DNA of 64,000 nucleotides from Corydoras sp. C115 (GCA_019802505.1 JAFMOC010000384.1:186001-250000), one strand, 5' to 3'; shown: positions 31,879 through 43,425, counted from the first letter of the stretch. Notes: generated by a model not told the origin, from the letters alone. Translations and numbers: made by a program.

Positions 31879-32708
31879 GCGCACAGCGCTCCACGTTGCG
31901 GGTTGTCTGTCTGAAACGATCACGCTGGATGGCTCGATGTTACACTGTACGGTGTCTGAAAGTGACACTACAAAAAGAGGGGGGTAAAAATAACAGTATC
32001 TTTCGATGGAGCCGCGGCGACACCTCGGCAAGTCGTTGCAACCATAACCAACCGATACGCCAGACGCTCGTCTTTTGGTTTCAGACCATCGGACGAAGCG
32101 CACCCGTCTCGGCGAGCTGTCCTCAGATGCACCTCGGCTAACTTCCCGTCATCGGCAGAGAACAATATAGGAAGGTGTTCAAACTGGGTCATCGGAGAGC
32201 GGCGGGGCAACACAGGAAAAGCACAAACGAGTGCGAAAGCCACAAGTATAAATAATGCTGTCGGCCACCCGAGGGGACTGCCATTTCGACGGCGGATTAA
32301 AAACAGCTTACACACACCAAGATCCGGAAAAAAAAAAAAAAAAAAAACTAATCTATCGCACGTCTTTAGTTGCCACGGGCGGCGGTGAGGAGAACTGAAT
32401 TAATAAACGCCGCGGTATAGAGCGGAGTGAGATGTACCTGCGAGGGGTGTCTAGGTTTGGGTAGAATACTTGTCATCACGCCGGGAGTCACACTGAGGAG
32501 GTGTCAGCAAAGCGCATGTCACATCCTGCTGTATTGATGTTGCCAAAGAGACGATGCGAATAAAATGGCACTCAAACTCATAATAAAAAAGTTCTTAAGA
32601 CATCACAGAGAAAATTTAACTCCCGACTTCAAATCGTACAGAAAGCCCTCAGATCAGATCCAGAGACGGGACGTCACGCCCCATCACACAATCCAGTGTG
32701 CAACTAAT
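31879..32708. other. Unannotated DNA; minus-strand open frame with one hydrophobic segment
   Basis: The minus-strand frame 32315 to 31968 has a basic start, then GWPTALFILVAFALVCAF, which could pass as a signal or membrane segment. It starts with GTG, not ATG, has no homology I recognise and no splice context. I do not call it a gene. Poly-A lies at about 32330-32347. Confidence 0.4.
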
Positions 32709-33047
32709 CATTCATTCATTATCTCCCGCTTTATCCTCTATTAGGGTCGGGGGGGAGGGGGGGGTTCCCCATGCCCATCCAGGGGAGAACGTCTCGGGCG
32801 CTGGGCAGATACACCCAGGACAGGACGCCAATCTATCACTGGACACACACTCACACACACACTCTATATGGGGCAACTTGGAGAACTCAATTGACTTGAT
32901 CCATGTTTTTGGACTGTGGGAGGAAACCGGTGAACCCGGAGGAAACCCACGCGGACACGGGGAGAACATGGAAACTCCACCCAGATGGGGATTCGAACCG
33001 GGAATCCCTAGAGCTGAGGGGAGAACATGCTAAACCACTAAGACACC
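32709..33047 (-). mobile_element. V-SINE with 11-bp TSD
   Basis: Flanked by perfect GTGCAACTAAT (32698-32708 and 33048-33058). The head GGCGG is lost, as the copy ends at CTAAGACACC. Confidence 0.92.
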
Positions 33048-33079
33048 GTGCAACTAATGACGATTAAAAACGTTACAAT

Positions 33080-33424
33080 TATTCATTCCTTCATTATCTT
33101 CTGCTTTATCCTCTATTAGGGTCGTGGGGGGGGGGGTTCCCCATGCCCATCCAGGGGAGAACGTTTCGGGCGCTGGGTAGATACAACCAGGACAGGACGC
33201 CAATCCATCTCTGAACACACACTCACTCACACAAACACACTCTATATGGGGAGAATTCAATTGATTTGATCCATGTTTTTGGACTGTGGGAGGAAACCGG
33301 AGAACCCGGAGGAAACCCACGCAGACACGGGGAGAACATGGAAACTCCACCCAGATGGGGATTCGAACCGGGAATCCCTAGCGCTGAGAGGAGAGCATGC
33401 TAACCACTAAGCCAACCCGCCGCC
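33080..33424 (-). mobile_element. V-SINE with 10-bp TSD
   Basis: Flanked by perfect ACGTTACAAT (33070-33079 and 33425-33434). The G/C tract is moderately expanded at about 33126-33136. The CCAAATTGCCCC block is partly deleted. Confidence 0.92.
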
Positions 33425-33546
33425 ACGTTACAATAAATTCATCGTAGAGGAACGTCAACATCGTCATGACGACACGGAACTAAAATCCAGTTCTACATGC
33501 AGCATACTGGTCTGTTTACTTTTAACAAATAAATATTTTGTGTCAT

Positions 33547-33800
33547 AGTGTGTTCGCCTCTCGGCGAAAGGGATCCAAGTTCAAATCCCAATCTGGGTGG
33601 AGTTTGCATGTTCTCCCCATGTCCACATGGGTTTTCTTCCGGTTCTTCGGTTGCCTCCCACAGTCAGGACATTTGGATTTAAGGTGAATAGGCTTAAATA
33701 TATATAATGTAAGTGAGTCTGTGCCCAGCAGTGGATTGCAGCCCTGGCATCCGAACCATTCCTTCCTGGATGGGCATGGGGAACGTGCTACGGACTAGAG
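33547..33800 (+). mobile_element. Old V-SINE copy
   Basis: Recognisable B-box region (GTTCAAATCCC), core (GTTTGCATGTTCTCCCC) and TGGATGGGCATGGGG, but with many substitutions. The core retains GTTTGCATG, as in other fish V-SINEs, so it is probably an older subfamily. Confidence 0.75.
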
Positions 33801-33852
33801 CTTAGAACATGAGCCAGGTTCTCTCATTCAACACGGATATCATTTACATGAA

Positions 33853-34075
33853 TAAGCACAGTTGCTTAAATGGTTAGCATGTTCTCCTCTCAGCGCTGGG
33901 GATCCAGGTTCTAATACCTATATGGGTGGAGTTTCCATGTTCTCCTCGTGTCCACGTGGGTTGCCTCTGGTTTCTCCGGTTTCCTCCCACAGTCGAGAAA
34001 CATGGACTGAAGGCAAGTTGGATGCTCTAAACTACCCCTATATAGTGTGTGTGTGTTCCCAGTGATGGGGAATAG

Positions 34076-34131
<56 letters not shown>

Positions 34132-34140
34132 CCCCCCGAC
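33853..34140 (+). mobile_element. Old V-SINE copy ending in (CA)n and a C run
   Basis: Head GTTGCTTAAATGG and core TTTCCATGTTCTCC are present. The 3' half is replaced by a (CA)n microsatellite (34081-34128) and a C run. Confidence 0.75.
34081..34128 (+). repeat. (CA)24 microsatellite
   Basis: Uninterrupted CA dinucleotides, probably grown from the short GT-rich block inside the SINE. Confidence 0.95.
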
Positions 34141-34799
34141 CCCAGTGCCCAAAGCACTGCAAAGTCCATTTAGAATGGAATGTCCACACATAGGGGGTGA
34201 TGTGTTGGTGTCCCAATACTTTGGTCAACATAATGTATCTTAACTGCAAATCAGTCCACAATAAACAAAAGACGGCCGTAAGCTCGGAACACCCCCGACG
34301 TGACCCTGCAGCACCGTTCTCCTCTTCCCCGTGATATTCGGCGTCTCCATCTGACCTTATCTTTTAGACCATCGTAATCCCAGATTATAACATGCGAGGG
34401 AAATTTCAGGCTCAAGCCGAATCACACATCACAGTAATTAATCCTTTGTTTACTGAGAAACTGGGCCATTTGGATTAGCCCGGGGTAGCTGTTGGCAGTT
34501 GGGAAGAGAGGAGACCGAAATAGACTTATGTTTACAGAATCCGCTCACAGGATGCCATTGTTTTAGCTCAGCAGTAAGCAGGCATGTTGGTGTTCATGAG
34601 GAAAACGAGGGGGAAGTGTGGATGGCCTACATAAAATTCCAGGACATGGTGCGAAAGAGAAAGAAAAGCTATTCTACATAAATATCTCGCTTCATATTCC
34701 GGCCGCCGTAGACTAGAAACGGTCCGTGTGAAGTTTAACAGTTTAAAAGGTCTGGTGTAGTCTGAAATGTGGACCAATGAGGACACTGATGGCGTCCCA
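34141..34799. other. Tc1-like end phrase and single-copy-looking DNA
   Basis: GAATGTCCACACAT and GTCCCAATACTTTGG (34181-34223) resemble the end of a Tc1-like element. 34270-34700 shows no repeat; TAATTA (34436) and TGTTTAC (34446) motifs would suit noncoding regulatory DNA. The 60-aa frame at 34499 has no known motif. Confidence 0.4.
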
Positions 34800-35326
34800 C
34801 TGTCACGAGTGCAAAAAATCCAAACACCTGTGTGCTTCCAACTTTGCAGGAACAGTTTGGGGAAGGCCCATTTCTGTCACAGCATAAGGTTCATAGTGTA
34901 GAATAGCCTGACCTCCTCCACCCATCCACACAGAAGCCTTTACCCCCACAAAACACATTTAATATTCACAAAAAGCAAACCATGCACTTATGTTCTCCTC
35001 TCAGCACTAGGGATTCCCGGTTCGAATCCCCATCTGGGTGGAGTTTCCATGTTCTCCCGTGTCTGCGTGAGTTTCCTCCGGGTTCTCCGGTTTCCTCCCA
35101 CAGTCCAAAAACATGGATCAAGTCAATTGAGTTCTCCAAATTATAGAGTATTTCTGTGTGAGTGAGTGTGTGGCCAGCGCCCGAGACGTTCTCCCCTGGA
35201 TGGGCATGGGGAACCCCCCACCCCCCCCCGCGACCCTAATAAAGGACAAAGTGGAAGATAATGGATAATGGATGGAAACCATGCACCAGTCTCCCTCACC
35301 TGATATCAGTGTCTGACCTCACAAAT
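34800..35326 (+). pseudogene. Tc1-like transposase remnant split by a V-SINE
   Basis: AACTTTGCAGGAACAGTTTG and GGGAAGGCCCATTTC precede the nested SINE. GATATCAGTGTCTGACCTCA follows it. This matches the same 3' transposase region as at 19 kb, badly decayed. Confidence 0.6.
34988..35275 (+). mobile_element. V-SINE, 5'-truncated, 11-bp TSD
   Basis: Starts at TTATGTTCTCCTCTCAG (no A box). Flanked by perfect AAACCATGCAC (34977-34987 and 35276-35286). The middle is shortened, from GAGTGTGTGG directly to CCAGCGCCCG. Confidence 0.92.
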
Positions 35327-35328
35327 AG

Positions 35329-35674
35329 GGTGGCACGGTGGCTTAGTGGTTGGCACGTTCTCCTCTCATCGCTAGGGATTCCCGGTTCGAATCCCCATCT
35401 GGGTGGAGTTTCCATGTTCTCCCCGTGTCCGCGTGGGTTTCCTCCGGGTTCTCCGGTTTCCTCCCACAGTCCAAAAACATGGATCAAGTCAATTGAGTTC
35501 TCCAAATTGCCCCATATAGAGTGTGTCTGTGTGAGTGAGTGTGTGCCCAGCGATGGATTGGCGCCCTGTCCTGGGTGTATCTGCCCAGCACCCGAAACTT
35601 TCTCCCCTGGATGGGCATGGGGAACCCCCCCAACGACCCTAATAGAGGATAAAGCGGAAGATAATGAATGAATT
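35329..35674 (+). mobile_element. V-SINE, left arm of an inverted duplication
   Basis: Full copy with head GTGGCACGGTGGCTTAGTGG. Its tail joins AATTATTCTTTAATTTG, the same 3' flank as the inverted copy at 37.1-37.5 kb. There is no matching duplication at its head, where Tc1-like sequence lies. Confidence 0.9.
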
Positions 35675-35757
35675 AATTATTCTTTAATTTGTATGAGCGA
35701 CACCTAATGGATGAGGGGACCTACACATTACACCTGTAGGAAATTTAATAAGAACCT

Positions 35758-35825
<68 letters not shown>

Positions 35826-35850
35826 AACATTTGGCCCAATTTTATTCCAA
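35675..35850 (+). repeat. Inverted duplication, left arm, with (TG)n
   Basis: GTATGAGCGACACCTAATGG through ATAAGAACCTGAG, a (TG)n of about 31 units (35761-35823), then GGCCCAATTTTATT. It is the reverse complement of 36992-37120, where the microsatellite has only about eight units. Confidence 0.9.
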
Positions 35851-35852
35851 AA

Positions 35853-36045
35853 AAATATGGATCAAGTCAATTGAATTCTCCAAATTGCCCCATATAGAGT
35901 GTGCCTGTTTGAGTGAGTGTGTGCCGAGCGATGGATTGGCGCCCTGTCCTGGGTGTATCTGCCCAGCGCCCGAAACGTTCTCCCCTGGATGGGTATGGGG
36001 AACCCCCCAACGACCCTAATAGAGGATAAAGTGGAAGATAATGGA
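35853..36045 (+). mobile_element. V-SINE, 5'-truncated
   Basis: Starts at AAAAATATGGATCAAGTC in the core and runs to a GGATGAAAATGA tail. It abuts the inner end of the left inverted arm. Confidence 0.85.
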
Positions 36046-36048
36046 TGA

Positions 36049-36744
36049 AAATGAAAATCCTCACAAATACTTATCTAGACCCTCCAACATGAACAACGCT
36101 GTGGAATCAAAGGAGGGACTAACATTGTGTGGACGTCCCAATACCGCAGACCGTCCAGTGAACAGTGCAGGTTCTACTTCAACTCCACTCACCAGTTGGA
36201 GATCCTTCGTGATTACTCAAGTCGAGTATTAGTTTCTTTCTACAAAAAGGCGTGGCGCCGCTCCCTGCCTAAAAATCTGTGTTGGTTTGCTGCCAAAAGT
36301 CAAGAGCACATATTTCAGGCTCAGAAGCACTCAGGGATTTCCTTTGCACAGACGCAGAACCTACACGCTCGGCGTATATTTACCCGCCGCCGCCGCCACG
36401 CTTAAACCTGCAATTACTCTGAAGCACGCCTGCCCGCACCAACACACTCCGTCTGATGTGCGCCTTAATTCATCATCGTGAAGAACACTGCCATAACGCC
36501 GGCGTCCAGAACCCAGTGCTGTTTGGTTACGCGAAACGGAGCGATGATAAATCCACGATGCTCCCACGATGTTCGTACGAGCCGGGGTCTAACGTGTACC
36601 AAGTATTCAGGGTTTCCATCAGGGCCTCCCTTAATGCTGGGTTATAACGCATCACATGACCGTTTGTACGGAGATAAACCTTCCACACGGTGTGATTAAA
36701 AGCATTTTAAACACCCCTCCTAATCACGTTCAGGCATTTTATTA
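36049..36744. other. Single-copy-looking DNA between inverted arms
   Basis: A CCGCCG run (36384-36396) is the only simple sequence. No exon was recognised; open frames on both strands (36287-36699) overlap with no known domain. Confidence 0.4.
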
Positions 36745-36980
36745 GGTCCCAATGTCGCAGCCATATACCATCAGGCACCTAGTCATGCTTTCCCGGCAAG
36801 GGCAACGATTAGGGGGAAGGTTCCTCTGTTCTAGCATGACTAAACCCAGTGTACAAAAGACACAAGTCCACAACGACATGCCTGAATGAGTGAGATGCTT
36901 CACATCGAGCCCCTCTGGGATGAACTAGAACTGAGACTGTGAACCAGAACCTCTCGTACAACATCTGACCTCACAAATGT
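36745..36980 (+). pseudogene. Tc1-like transposase remnant
   Basis: In the frame across 36903-36980, IEPLWDELELRL is readable, followed by a stop and then RTSRTTSDLTN. This is the PIEHLWDELERRL … SVSDLTN region of fish Tc1-like transposases. The DDE residues are not preserved. Confidence 0.75.
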
Positions 36981-36991
36981 TTTCTTTTTTT

Positions 36992-37120
36992 TTTTTAATA
37001 AAATTGGGCCAAACGTTCCACACACACACACACACTCAGGTTCTTATTAAAGTTCCTACAGGTGTGATGTGTAGGTCCCCTCATCCTTTAGGTGTCGCTC
37101 ATACAAATTAAAGAATAATT
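36992..37120 (-). repeat. Inverted duplication, right arm
   Basis: Reverse complement of the 35.7-35.85 kb arm: AATAAAATTGGGCC, a short (AC)n, then CAGGTTCTTATTAAAG and GGTGTCGCTCATAC. Confidence 0.9.
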
Positions 37121-37464
37121 CATTCATTATCTTCCGCTTTATCCTCTATTAGGGTCGCGGTGGGGTTCCCCATGCCCATCCAGGAGAGAACGTTTCAGGC
37201 GCTGGGCAGATAGATCCAGGACAGGGCGCCAATCCATCGCTGGGCACACACTCACTCACACAGACACACTCTATATGGGGCAATTTGGAGAACTCCATTG
37301 ACTTGATCCATGTTTTTTTGGACTGTGGGAGGAAACCGGAGAACCCGGAGGAAACCCACGCCGACACGGGGAGAACATGGAAACTCCACCCAGATTGGGG
37401 TTCGAACCGGGAATCCCTAGATCTGAGAGGAGAACGTGCTAACCACTAAGCCACCGTGCCGCCC
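37121..37464 (-). mobile_element. V-SINE with 13-bp TSD in the right arm
   Basis: Full minus-strand copy between perfect TTAAAGAATAATT (37108-37120 and 37465-37477). Both TSD copies survive only here, so this locus holds the original insertion. Confidence 0.93.
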
Positions 37465-37477
37465 TTAAAGAATAATT

Positions 37478-38339
37478 AAAACCCAGAATTAATAATCTGC
37501 CTTCTTTAAAAAAAAAAATCTGTCACAAAACTTTTTAAAAAATGATTTCATATTTAAAAAAAAAATCCATATTAATGATATAAACACCGTTTTCATGATA
37601 ATCCCATCAGGTCACGTGACTCAACCCCAGTACTGATATTAAAACACACCATGTTCAATAAAATCCTCGTTAAAGAACTGTTTAAGTGCGTAACCGGAAC
37701 GTGGCAGCCGGATTCATAAAGACGGGTGTTTTATGAAGACAAGTCAATCCGATCCAGATGTGACAGGCAACAGCCAGACTTATTAAACCCTGTCAGAAAC
37801 GTAGTTGTCACGCTTTAACAGCCGTGTGCTGGAGGGTCTCATAGACGTCAAGCACAGGGTCTGATCCAAATCCACTCACACGAGGTCGAACGATCAAGCA
37901 AGCTGAAGCTCGGCGTTTCCACAGAACGCCGAGCCGATTGGTTTCTAACCAACGGGTTTCTCCACCGTACAGAAGACAATGTCAATTATTTTATTTTACA
38001 TTATTTAGCAGATTATTTAGGGGCGCAACAGAACAAAACATTTGGTCAAGGGCCAAAAAAGCATTTTCCCCTTCTTACTTATTTATTTATTTTTATTGCA
38101 GCAGGCTAAATACTTTATTATTCTTGGCTTTTAGTTTGCAATTTAAAAATGTGATTGGAAACCTGGCAGCAGACAAACCAACAAACATAATATGATTTAA
38201 ATAAATTAACCAAACAAGTTTCCCCTTCCCCTTCAGTTAATGTAAAAATAAAAAAACAACTTGGTGAAACTTAATATTTTTGATTACCACCCCCCCAAAA
38301 AACAATTTAAATTTAAAAAAATTTTAAATACACCATGAT
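37478..38339. other. AT-rich unannotated DNA
   Basis: Poly-A tracts and AT-rich DNA. The frame at 37938-38195 has no recognisable domain. Confidence 0.5.
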
Positions 38340-38640
38340 TATATTTATATCTCATTATTTTCAGATTCATCCTATACTAGGGTCTTCAGTTGGGGGGGGG
38401 GGGGATACCCCCAGGTCTGCAATCCTTTGTTGGGCACAGACTCACCTACATTATAAAGGAGCAATTTAGAGCAGTCAATTCACCTTAAATTCACATTTTT
38501 TGAGTGTGTGGAGACTGAAAAACCCATGTGGACATGGGGAGAACATGCAAACTCCACCCAGATAGGGATTTGAACTTGGATCCCCATCGTGAACATGCTA
38601 AGAGCTGAACATGTTAACCACTACACCACTGTGCCAATCA
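38340..38640 (-). mobile_element. Old V-SINE copy
   Basis: Minus strand. The tail side has TCATCCTATACTAGGGTC and the core GGGGAGAACATGCAAACTCC, with head CACCACTGTGCC. The internal G tract (38393-38404) is expanded even in this diverged copy. Confidence 0.8.
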
Positions 38641-40467
38641 TATAACCAAACATAAAGAACATGTTCTTTATACATCCACACAACCGACATGTTTGCTGCA
38701 TTTACAAAATTGGTTTCCTCTTAAATATTGTGTTTCTGAAGGGAGACCCGTGTTGGAGAACTGAAAGAACACGCAACAGAACGTGCCGAGACGCTGCCGT
38801 CAACAACGGTTACATCACGCCATTTAGCTGCCACGTTCGTCCAAAGTGACTTACAAGAACCCCGACATGGCGGTTGGGGTCGGAGCACACGGTCAGTCTT
38901 CACTCTGACTTTCTAAGATAAGAGACCTTTATTTGGCCCACACTGGGGAAATTCACAGAATTTTGGAGGAAGGATCAGTTTGAAATCTGCAAGAATAAGC
39001 CCACGACCAAACGCAGTGACCACTGAGGTTAAAATTCCATTATTCTGTTAATTCGAGAGGATTTTTAGGAACTGATTTCTAACTGATTTCCTCTGAGCTG
39101 CAGGACGACTGCTCGCGTTCAACGCCCAACCGATTACCGCCTCCCGACTGAACCACCCGCAGCTTTCTGAGCAGATTTCTAAATAAAGGAGCGAAAGCTA
39201 AAGGACTAAACTCAGGAGCATCTCATTTGGTGTTTACATGCGACGCAAACACCGTTTCAATGCCATTACGGCGTTACATCGTCAAGTGCCTATTAAACTG
39301 CCGCCGGCGAACGAAAGGGGAACAAATCACAAAATTGAACATTTCTTTCGCATTTATAGACTTTTCTGTCTCACGCCGCAGTCGGCGCTGCTCTTTAATG
39401 GAATTTACTCGGTCAGAATGACACGTTGGTGATTTGTTTTGGTTGATGAATCACAACCACAATCGCACTTTGGTTGTGACTAACATTCAGCCTACGGCAG
39501 ACAGCGGGCTGGAAAGATATTTCACAATCAATACAATACAATAAATAATATAAAATAAATCAAATTAACACGACACAAAATTAAAAATACAAATAAAAAT
39601 ATAAAAAAATTTAAAAAAATTCTCTAAAAGGTTAAGGACAAAGAATAACAAAAGGAAATTTAAACAATTAAAAAAAAACTAAAGGACGAATCCCTTCCCC
39701 CTCTGGTCGGAGAGCTTTCTAAAAATGGGCGCTCGGAGGTGGCGGGACCGTACGAACGAGGACGGAGGAGCGCATGTAGCTCGGGTGACGAACGGACATG
39801 ATGTTCTGCACGTATCTCTGTAAACAACGGGAACGAAACAGATGCAGCCTGCACGCAGGTAATGAGTAAAACACCAGATATGTTGATCAGAAAGAGAAAA
39901 GTGACATCGATGCCTGCGAGAGCTGCGAGAGCGTCGCTCTGAACTGCAGGGGAATTCACCAGCGACACGCCTGCAACATGGTATACAATGGAAACTTCCT
40001 CAACCTCAGCAACACGATCATGTGATTTAGGCTGCATCCACCACCTGAGACGGTTGGAGCTGAAACTGTGGTGTAGTGAACCAACGACAGAATCGAAACA
40101 GATTATAACTGCATGAGGTAACGCCTCAAACTAAAGCTCACGATCAGATCCTCATAATTATGACATCATGTCTCATTCATTCCTTATTTGGCACCTTTGT
40201 TCTGGACAGCAGGGACAAGACGATTAATCATTTTTGCAATTAATCACGATTAAAAACAACAAACAATTAATCATGAAAGCGCTCAACATCGGCATGACGA
40301 CATTCACAGGAAAAATACGCATTAGGCCGGAACTTCAGAACAAGCGTCTCAACTCACACAGAACACAAATAAAGTTCCACTCGAGGCACACGGGTCCGAC
40401 ACACTTGTTTTCTTTGAAATGGATACGAACGCGTACTTTAAAAGACGCCGATTTTTATTTAAAAAAT
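38641..40467. other. Old SINE, then single-copy-looking DNA
   Basis: 38815-39035 has a minus-strand L2-tail SINE skeleton (CCAAAGTGACTTACAAG … CAGTGACCACTGAGG) interrupted by CCTTTATTTGGCCCACACTG, a LINE-end-like phrase. 39060-39500 and 39660-40200 show no repeat. The 125-aa minus-strand frame at 39660-40037 has no recognisable domain. Confidence 0.4.
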
Positions 40468-40478
40468 AACTCAACGTT

Positions 40479-40814
40479 GGGCGGCTTAGTGGTCAGCACT
40501 TTCGCCTGTCAGCACTAGGGGTTCCCGGTTCGAATCCCCATCTGGGTGGAGTTCCCAAGTTCTCCCCGTGTCCGCGTGGGTTTCCTCCGGGTTCTCCGGT
40601 TTCCTCCCACAGTCCAAAAACATGGATCAAGTCAATTGAATTCAAAATTGGCCCATATAGAGTGTGTCTGTGTGAGTGAGTGTGTGCCCAGCGATGGATT
40701 GGCGTCCTGTCCTGTGTGTATCTGCCCAGCGCCCGCGACGTTCTCCCCTGAATGGGCATGGGGAACCCCCCCGCGACCCTAATAGAGGATAAAGCGGGAG
40801 ATAATGAATGAATG
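40479..40814 (+). mobile_element. V-SINE with near-perfect 11-bp TSD
   Basis: Flanked by AACTCAACGTT and AACTTAACGTT (40468-40478 and 40815-40825; one mismatch). The head starts GGGCGGCTTAGTGG, so the CACGGT part is deleted. Confidence 0.9.
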
Positions 40815-40825
40815 AACTTAACGTT

Positions 40826-41045
40826 CCTCCCACAGTCCAAAAACATGGATCAAGTCAATTGAGTTCTCCAAAAATTGACCCATATAGCGTGTGTATGCGT
40901 GCGTGTCTGTATGAGTGAGTGTGTGCCCAGCGATGGATTGGCACCCTGTCCTGGGTGTATCTGCCCAGCGCTCGAAACGTTCTCCCCTTGATGGGCATGG
41001 GGAACCCCACCTAATAGAGGATAAAGCGGAAGATAATGGATGAAT
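40826..41045 (+). mobile_element. V-SINE, 5'-truncated, directly downstream
   Basis: Begins at CCTCCCACAGTCC in the core and ends in GGATGAATC. It contains the GTGTGTATGCGTGCGTG variant block also seen at 3.4 kb and (minus) 45.95 kb, so these three may be a subfamily. Confidence 0.88.
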
Positions 41046-41564
41046 CTCCTTGAATAAACAACAAACATAAGAAACCACATTGTTCCTGTGATGTCTGGCA
41101 CTGGTACGTTTAATTATTGCATCATAATCGTGATTAGTTCTCAGATAATTATCGTACCATCAAAATCCTCATCGTCTCAACGCTTCTGGGAAGTTCCATA
41201 AATCTCCTCGATCACGTTCTGTGGTGTGTTATCTTTAGAACCTGATACATTGTCTCCTGTGCATCACTGGATTCTCTGAATCACAAGGTCGTTAATCAGT
41301 CGTAACACTAATACATTATAACGCCACTGACAGTATGGTGGCGCTACGGCAGCCGGGTCACTTCGTGGTTTCTTTTCCATTTTTAAGGGTGAGCACGAAA
41401 GTGAGGTGAACGTCACCCAACTATCATTTCCTTTATTGACCTGATGGATTACCAAACAAATGAAACTGCGGGTTTGTTTAGGAGTCTGTCAGTCTACTGA
41501 TGATGAAGGTCCCCGGTTCGATTCCCGGTTCCACCAAATACAACAGGGGTATTTTTTACATTTG
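41046..41564. other. tRNA-like B-box fragment and unannotated DNA
   Basis: GGTCCCCGGTTCGATTCCCG at about 41511-41530 is a tRNA/SINE B-box region, probably a head of the third SINE family. T-arm pairing is poor and no acceptor stem forms, so it is not a tRNA gene. Confidence 0.45.
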
Positions 41565-41576
41565 AAAATCCTGCTA

Positions 41577-41915
41577 GGCGGCACGGTGGCTTAGTGGTTT
41601 AGCATGTTCTCCTCTCAGTGCTAGGGATTCCTGGTTCGAATCCCCATCTGGGTGGAGTTTCCATGTTCTCCCCGTGTCCGCGTGGGTTTCCTCCCGGGTC
41701 TCAGGTTTTCAGTCCAAAAACATGTCAATGGAGTTCTCCAAATTGCCCCATATAGAGTGTGTCTGTGTGAGTGAGTGTGTGCCCAGTGATAGATTGGCGC
41801 CCTGTCCTGGGTCTATCTGCCCAGCCCCCGAAACGTTCTCCCCTGGATGGGCATGGGGAACCCCACGCACGACCCTAATAGAGGATAAAAGCGGAAGATA
41901 ATGAATAAATGAATG
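41577..41915 (+). mobile_element. V-SINE with 12-bp TSD
   Basis: Flanked by perfect AAAATCCTGCTA (41565-41576 and 41916-41927). Part of the core after GGTTTTCAGTCCAAAAACATG is deleted. Confidence 0.93.
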
Positions 41916-41927
41916 AAAATCCTGCTA

Positions 41928-42662
41928 CGTGCCACATACAGTTAAAACGACGACTTCGTCAGTCTATTAAACTCGAATAAAAACTCTGCAAAGGGCAAAA
42001 AAAAAGGAAGGAAAAGCACCGATTCATTTTTATCGACGGTAGAAGACCTTGTCATCACATGACGACTGTTCTTCACACTCCAATTCCTCACTTGTCATTT
42101 TTCTTACCTCTGAACCACTGACTCCACTCGCGGTAAACGAACGTGTTAACAAGATTCCGGCACTCGGGAGAAAACCGTGAGGATCCATCCAGCGACAGAG
42201 AGTACAATTAAATCTCAGCCTTAAAGAGAGCGCTGATCAGAGTGCTGAGACATCACCTTACAGATAGAACTGCGTCAACCGCCTTAATCATAATAAAATA
42301 TACAACACATTTATTCGCCTTTGGTTTATAGAACATCTCCATCCACGGGTTCCCACAGCAGAAAGTGCTTCACAATTCTTTGGAACTTCCTCCTGCAGCC
42401 CTCAGGTTTAACCGGGCTCAAGACCGGAACTACAGGTGCACCGATACGTACGGCGTCTCCAATTTAACAATCAGCATGTCTATGGAATGTGGGAGGAAAC
42501 TGAATTACTAAGAGTGAACACACCCAGACACGAGGAGAACATGCCAATTGCTCACACCAAGGCCCATGAATGGAACCATTGACCACACTCTGCTGATCCT
42601 ACTTAGAATAGATAAATGGTGACCAATAGGGTTCTATGTTGGTGAGATGTGTTGTGTTGCTG
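41928..42662. other. Old V-SINE fragment and unannotated DNA
   Basis: 42463-42597 is a diverged minus-strand V-SINE core (GGAATGTGGGAGGAAACTG … GAGGAGAACATGCC). The remainder is not recognised. Confidence 0.45.
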
Positions 42663-42676
42663 TTTTTTTATTATTA

Positions 42677-42726
42677 TTATTCATTCATTCATTATCTTCC
42701 GCTTTATCCACTATAAGGGTCGGAGT

Positions 42727-42768
<42 letters not shown>

Positions 42769-43062
42769 CCCCATGCCCATCCAGGGGAGAGCGTCTCGGG
42801 CGCTGGGCAGATAGACCCGGGACAGGGCGCCAATCCATCGCTGGGCACACACTCACTCACACAGACACACTCTATATGGGGCAATATGGAGAATTCAATT
42901 GACTTGATCCATGTTTTTGGACTGTGGGAGGAAACCGGAGAACCCGGAGGAAACCCACGCAGACACGGGGAGAACATGGAAACACCACCCAGATGGGGAT
43001 TCGAACCGGGAATCCCTAGCGCTGAGAGGCGAACGTGCTAACCACTAAGCCACCGTGCCGCC
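42677..43062 (-). mobile_element. V-SINE with a 40-base G tract
   Basis: Full minus-strand copy flanked by TTTTATTATT-like sequence (left about 42665-42676, right 43063-43072). The usual internal C tract has grown to 40 consecutive G on this strand (42727-42766). Confidence 0.92.
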
Positions 43063-43164
43063 TTTTATTATTTAATTTTATTTTTTTATTTTTGTATTTT
43101 ACACCAAACTGCCTTAATCTCATCAGAACAAATAAAGCTGCTTCACAAACTTTGATTGGGGTAG

Positions 43165-43425
43165 TCGTAGGTATGTAGTTAAGGAACCAACCTTGCAACC
43201 TGAAGGTCTCCGGGTCGATTCCCGGTCCCAAAAAAAAGTGCCTGAAGAGCCCTTGGGCAAGGTACCGAACCCCAATTTCCCCTGGGTGTCGGTATACAAG
43301 GCAGCCCAGCACTCTGGGCATGTGTGCTCATTTCACTCAGTGTGTGGATGTCTGTTTCAATGCACGGATGAGTTAAATGTGGAGGCCTAATCCTTTGTGT
43401 AAGTACAGTAGACAAAATGGATCAC
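43165..43425 (+). mobile_element. Third tRNA-derived SINE family, second copy
   Basis: TTAAGGAACCAACCTTGCAA, B box GGGTCGATTCCCGG, CAATTTCCCCTGGGTGTCGG and GAGTTAAATGTGGAGG follow the same order as the minus copy at 15.4-15.6 kb. Confidence 0.78.

Noticed and set aside
29687..32103. Minus-strand open frames of 716-781 codons
   Set aside because: They are three frames of one ~26-bp tandem repeat. The proteins are cyclic and low complexity, with no domain or splice signal.
31968..32315. Possible small membrane or secreted protein on the minus strand
   Set aside because: GTG rather than ATG at the start, no homology recognised and no splice context. A hydrophobic stretch alone is weak evidence.
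39660..40037. 125-aa minus-strand frame with a hydrophobic stretch
   Set aside because: No recognised family and no splice context. It is compatible with chance in CpG-containing single-copy DNA.
41498..41533. Possible tRNA gene ending in a CCA-like sequence
   Set aside because: The T-stem pairs poorly and there is no matching acceptor or anticodon arm. It is best read as a SINE head remnant.
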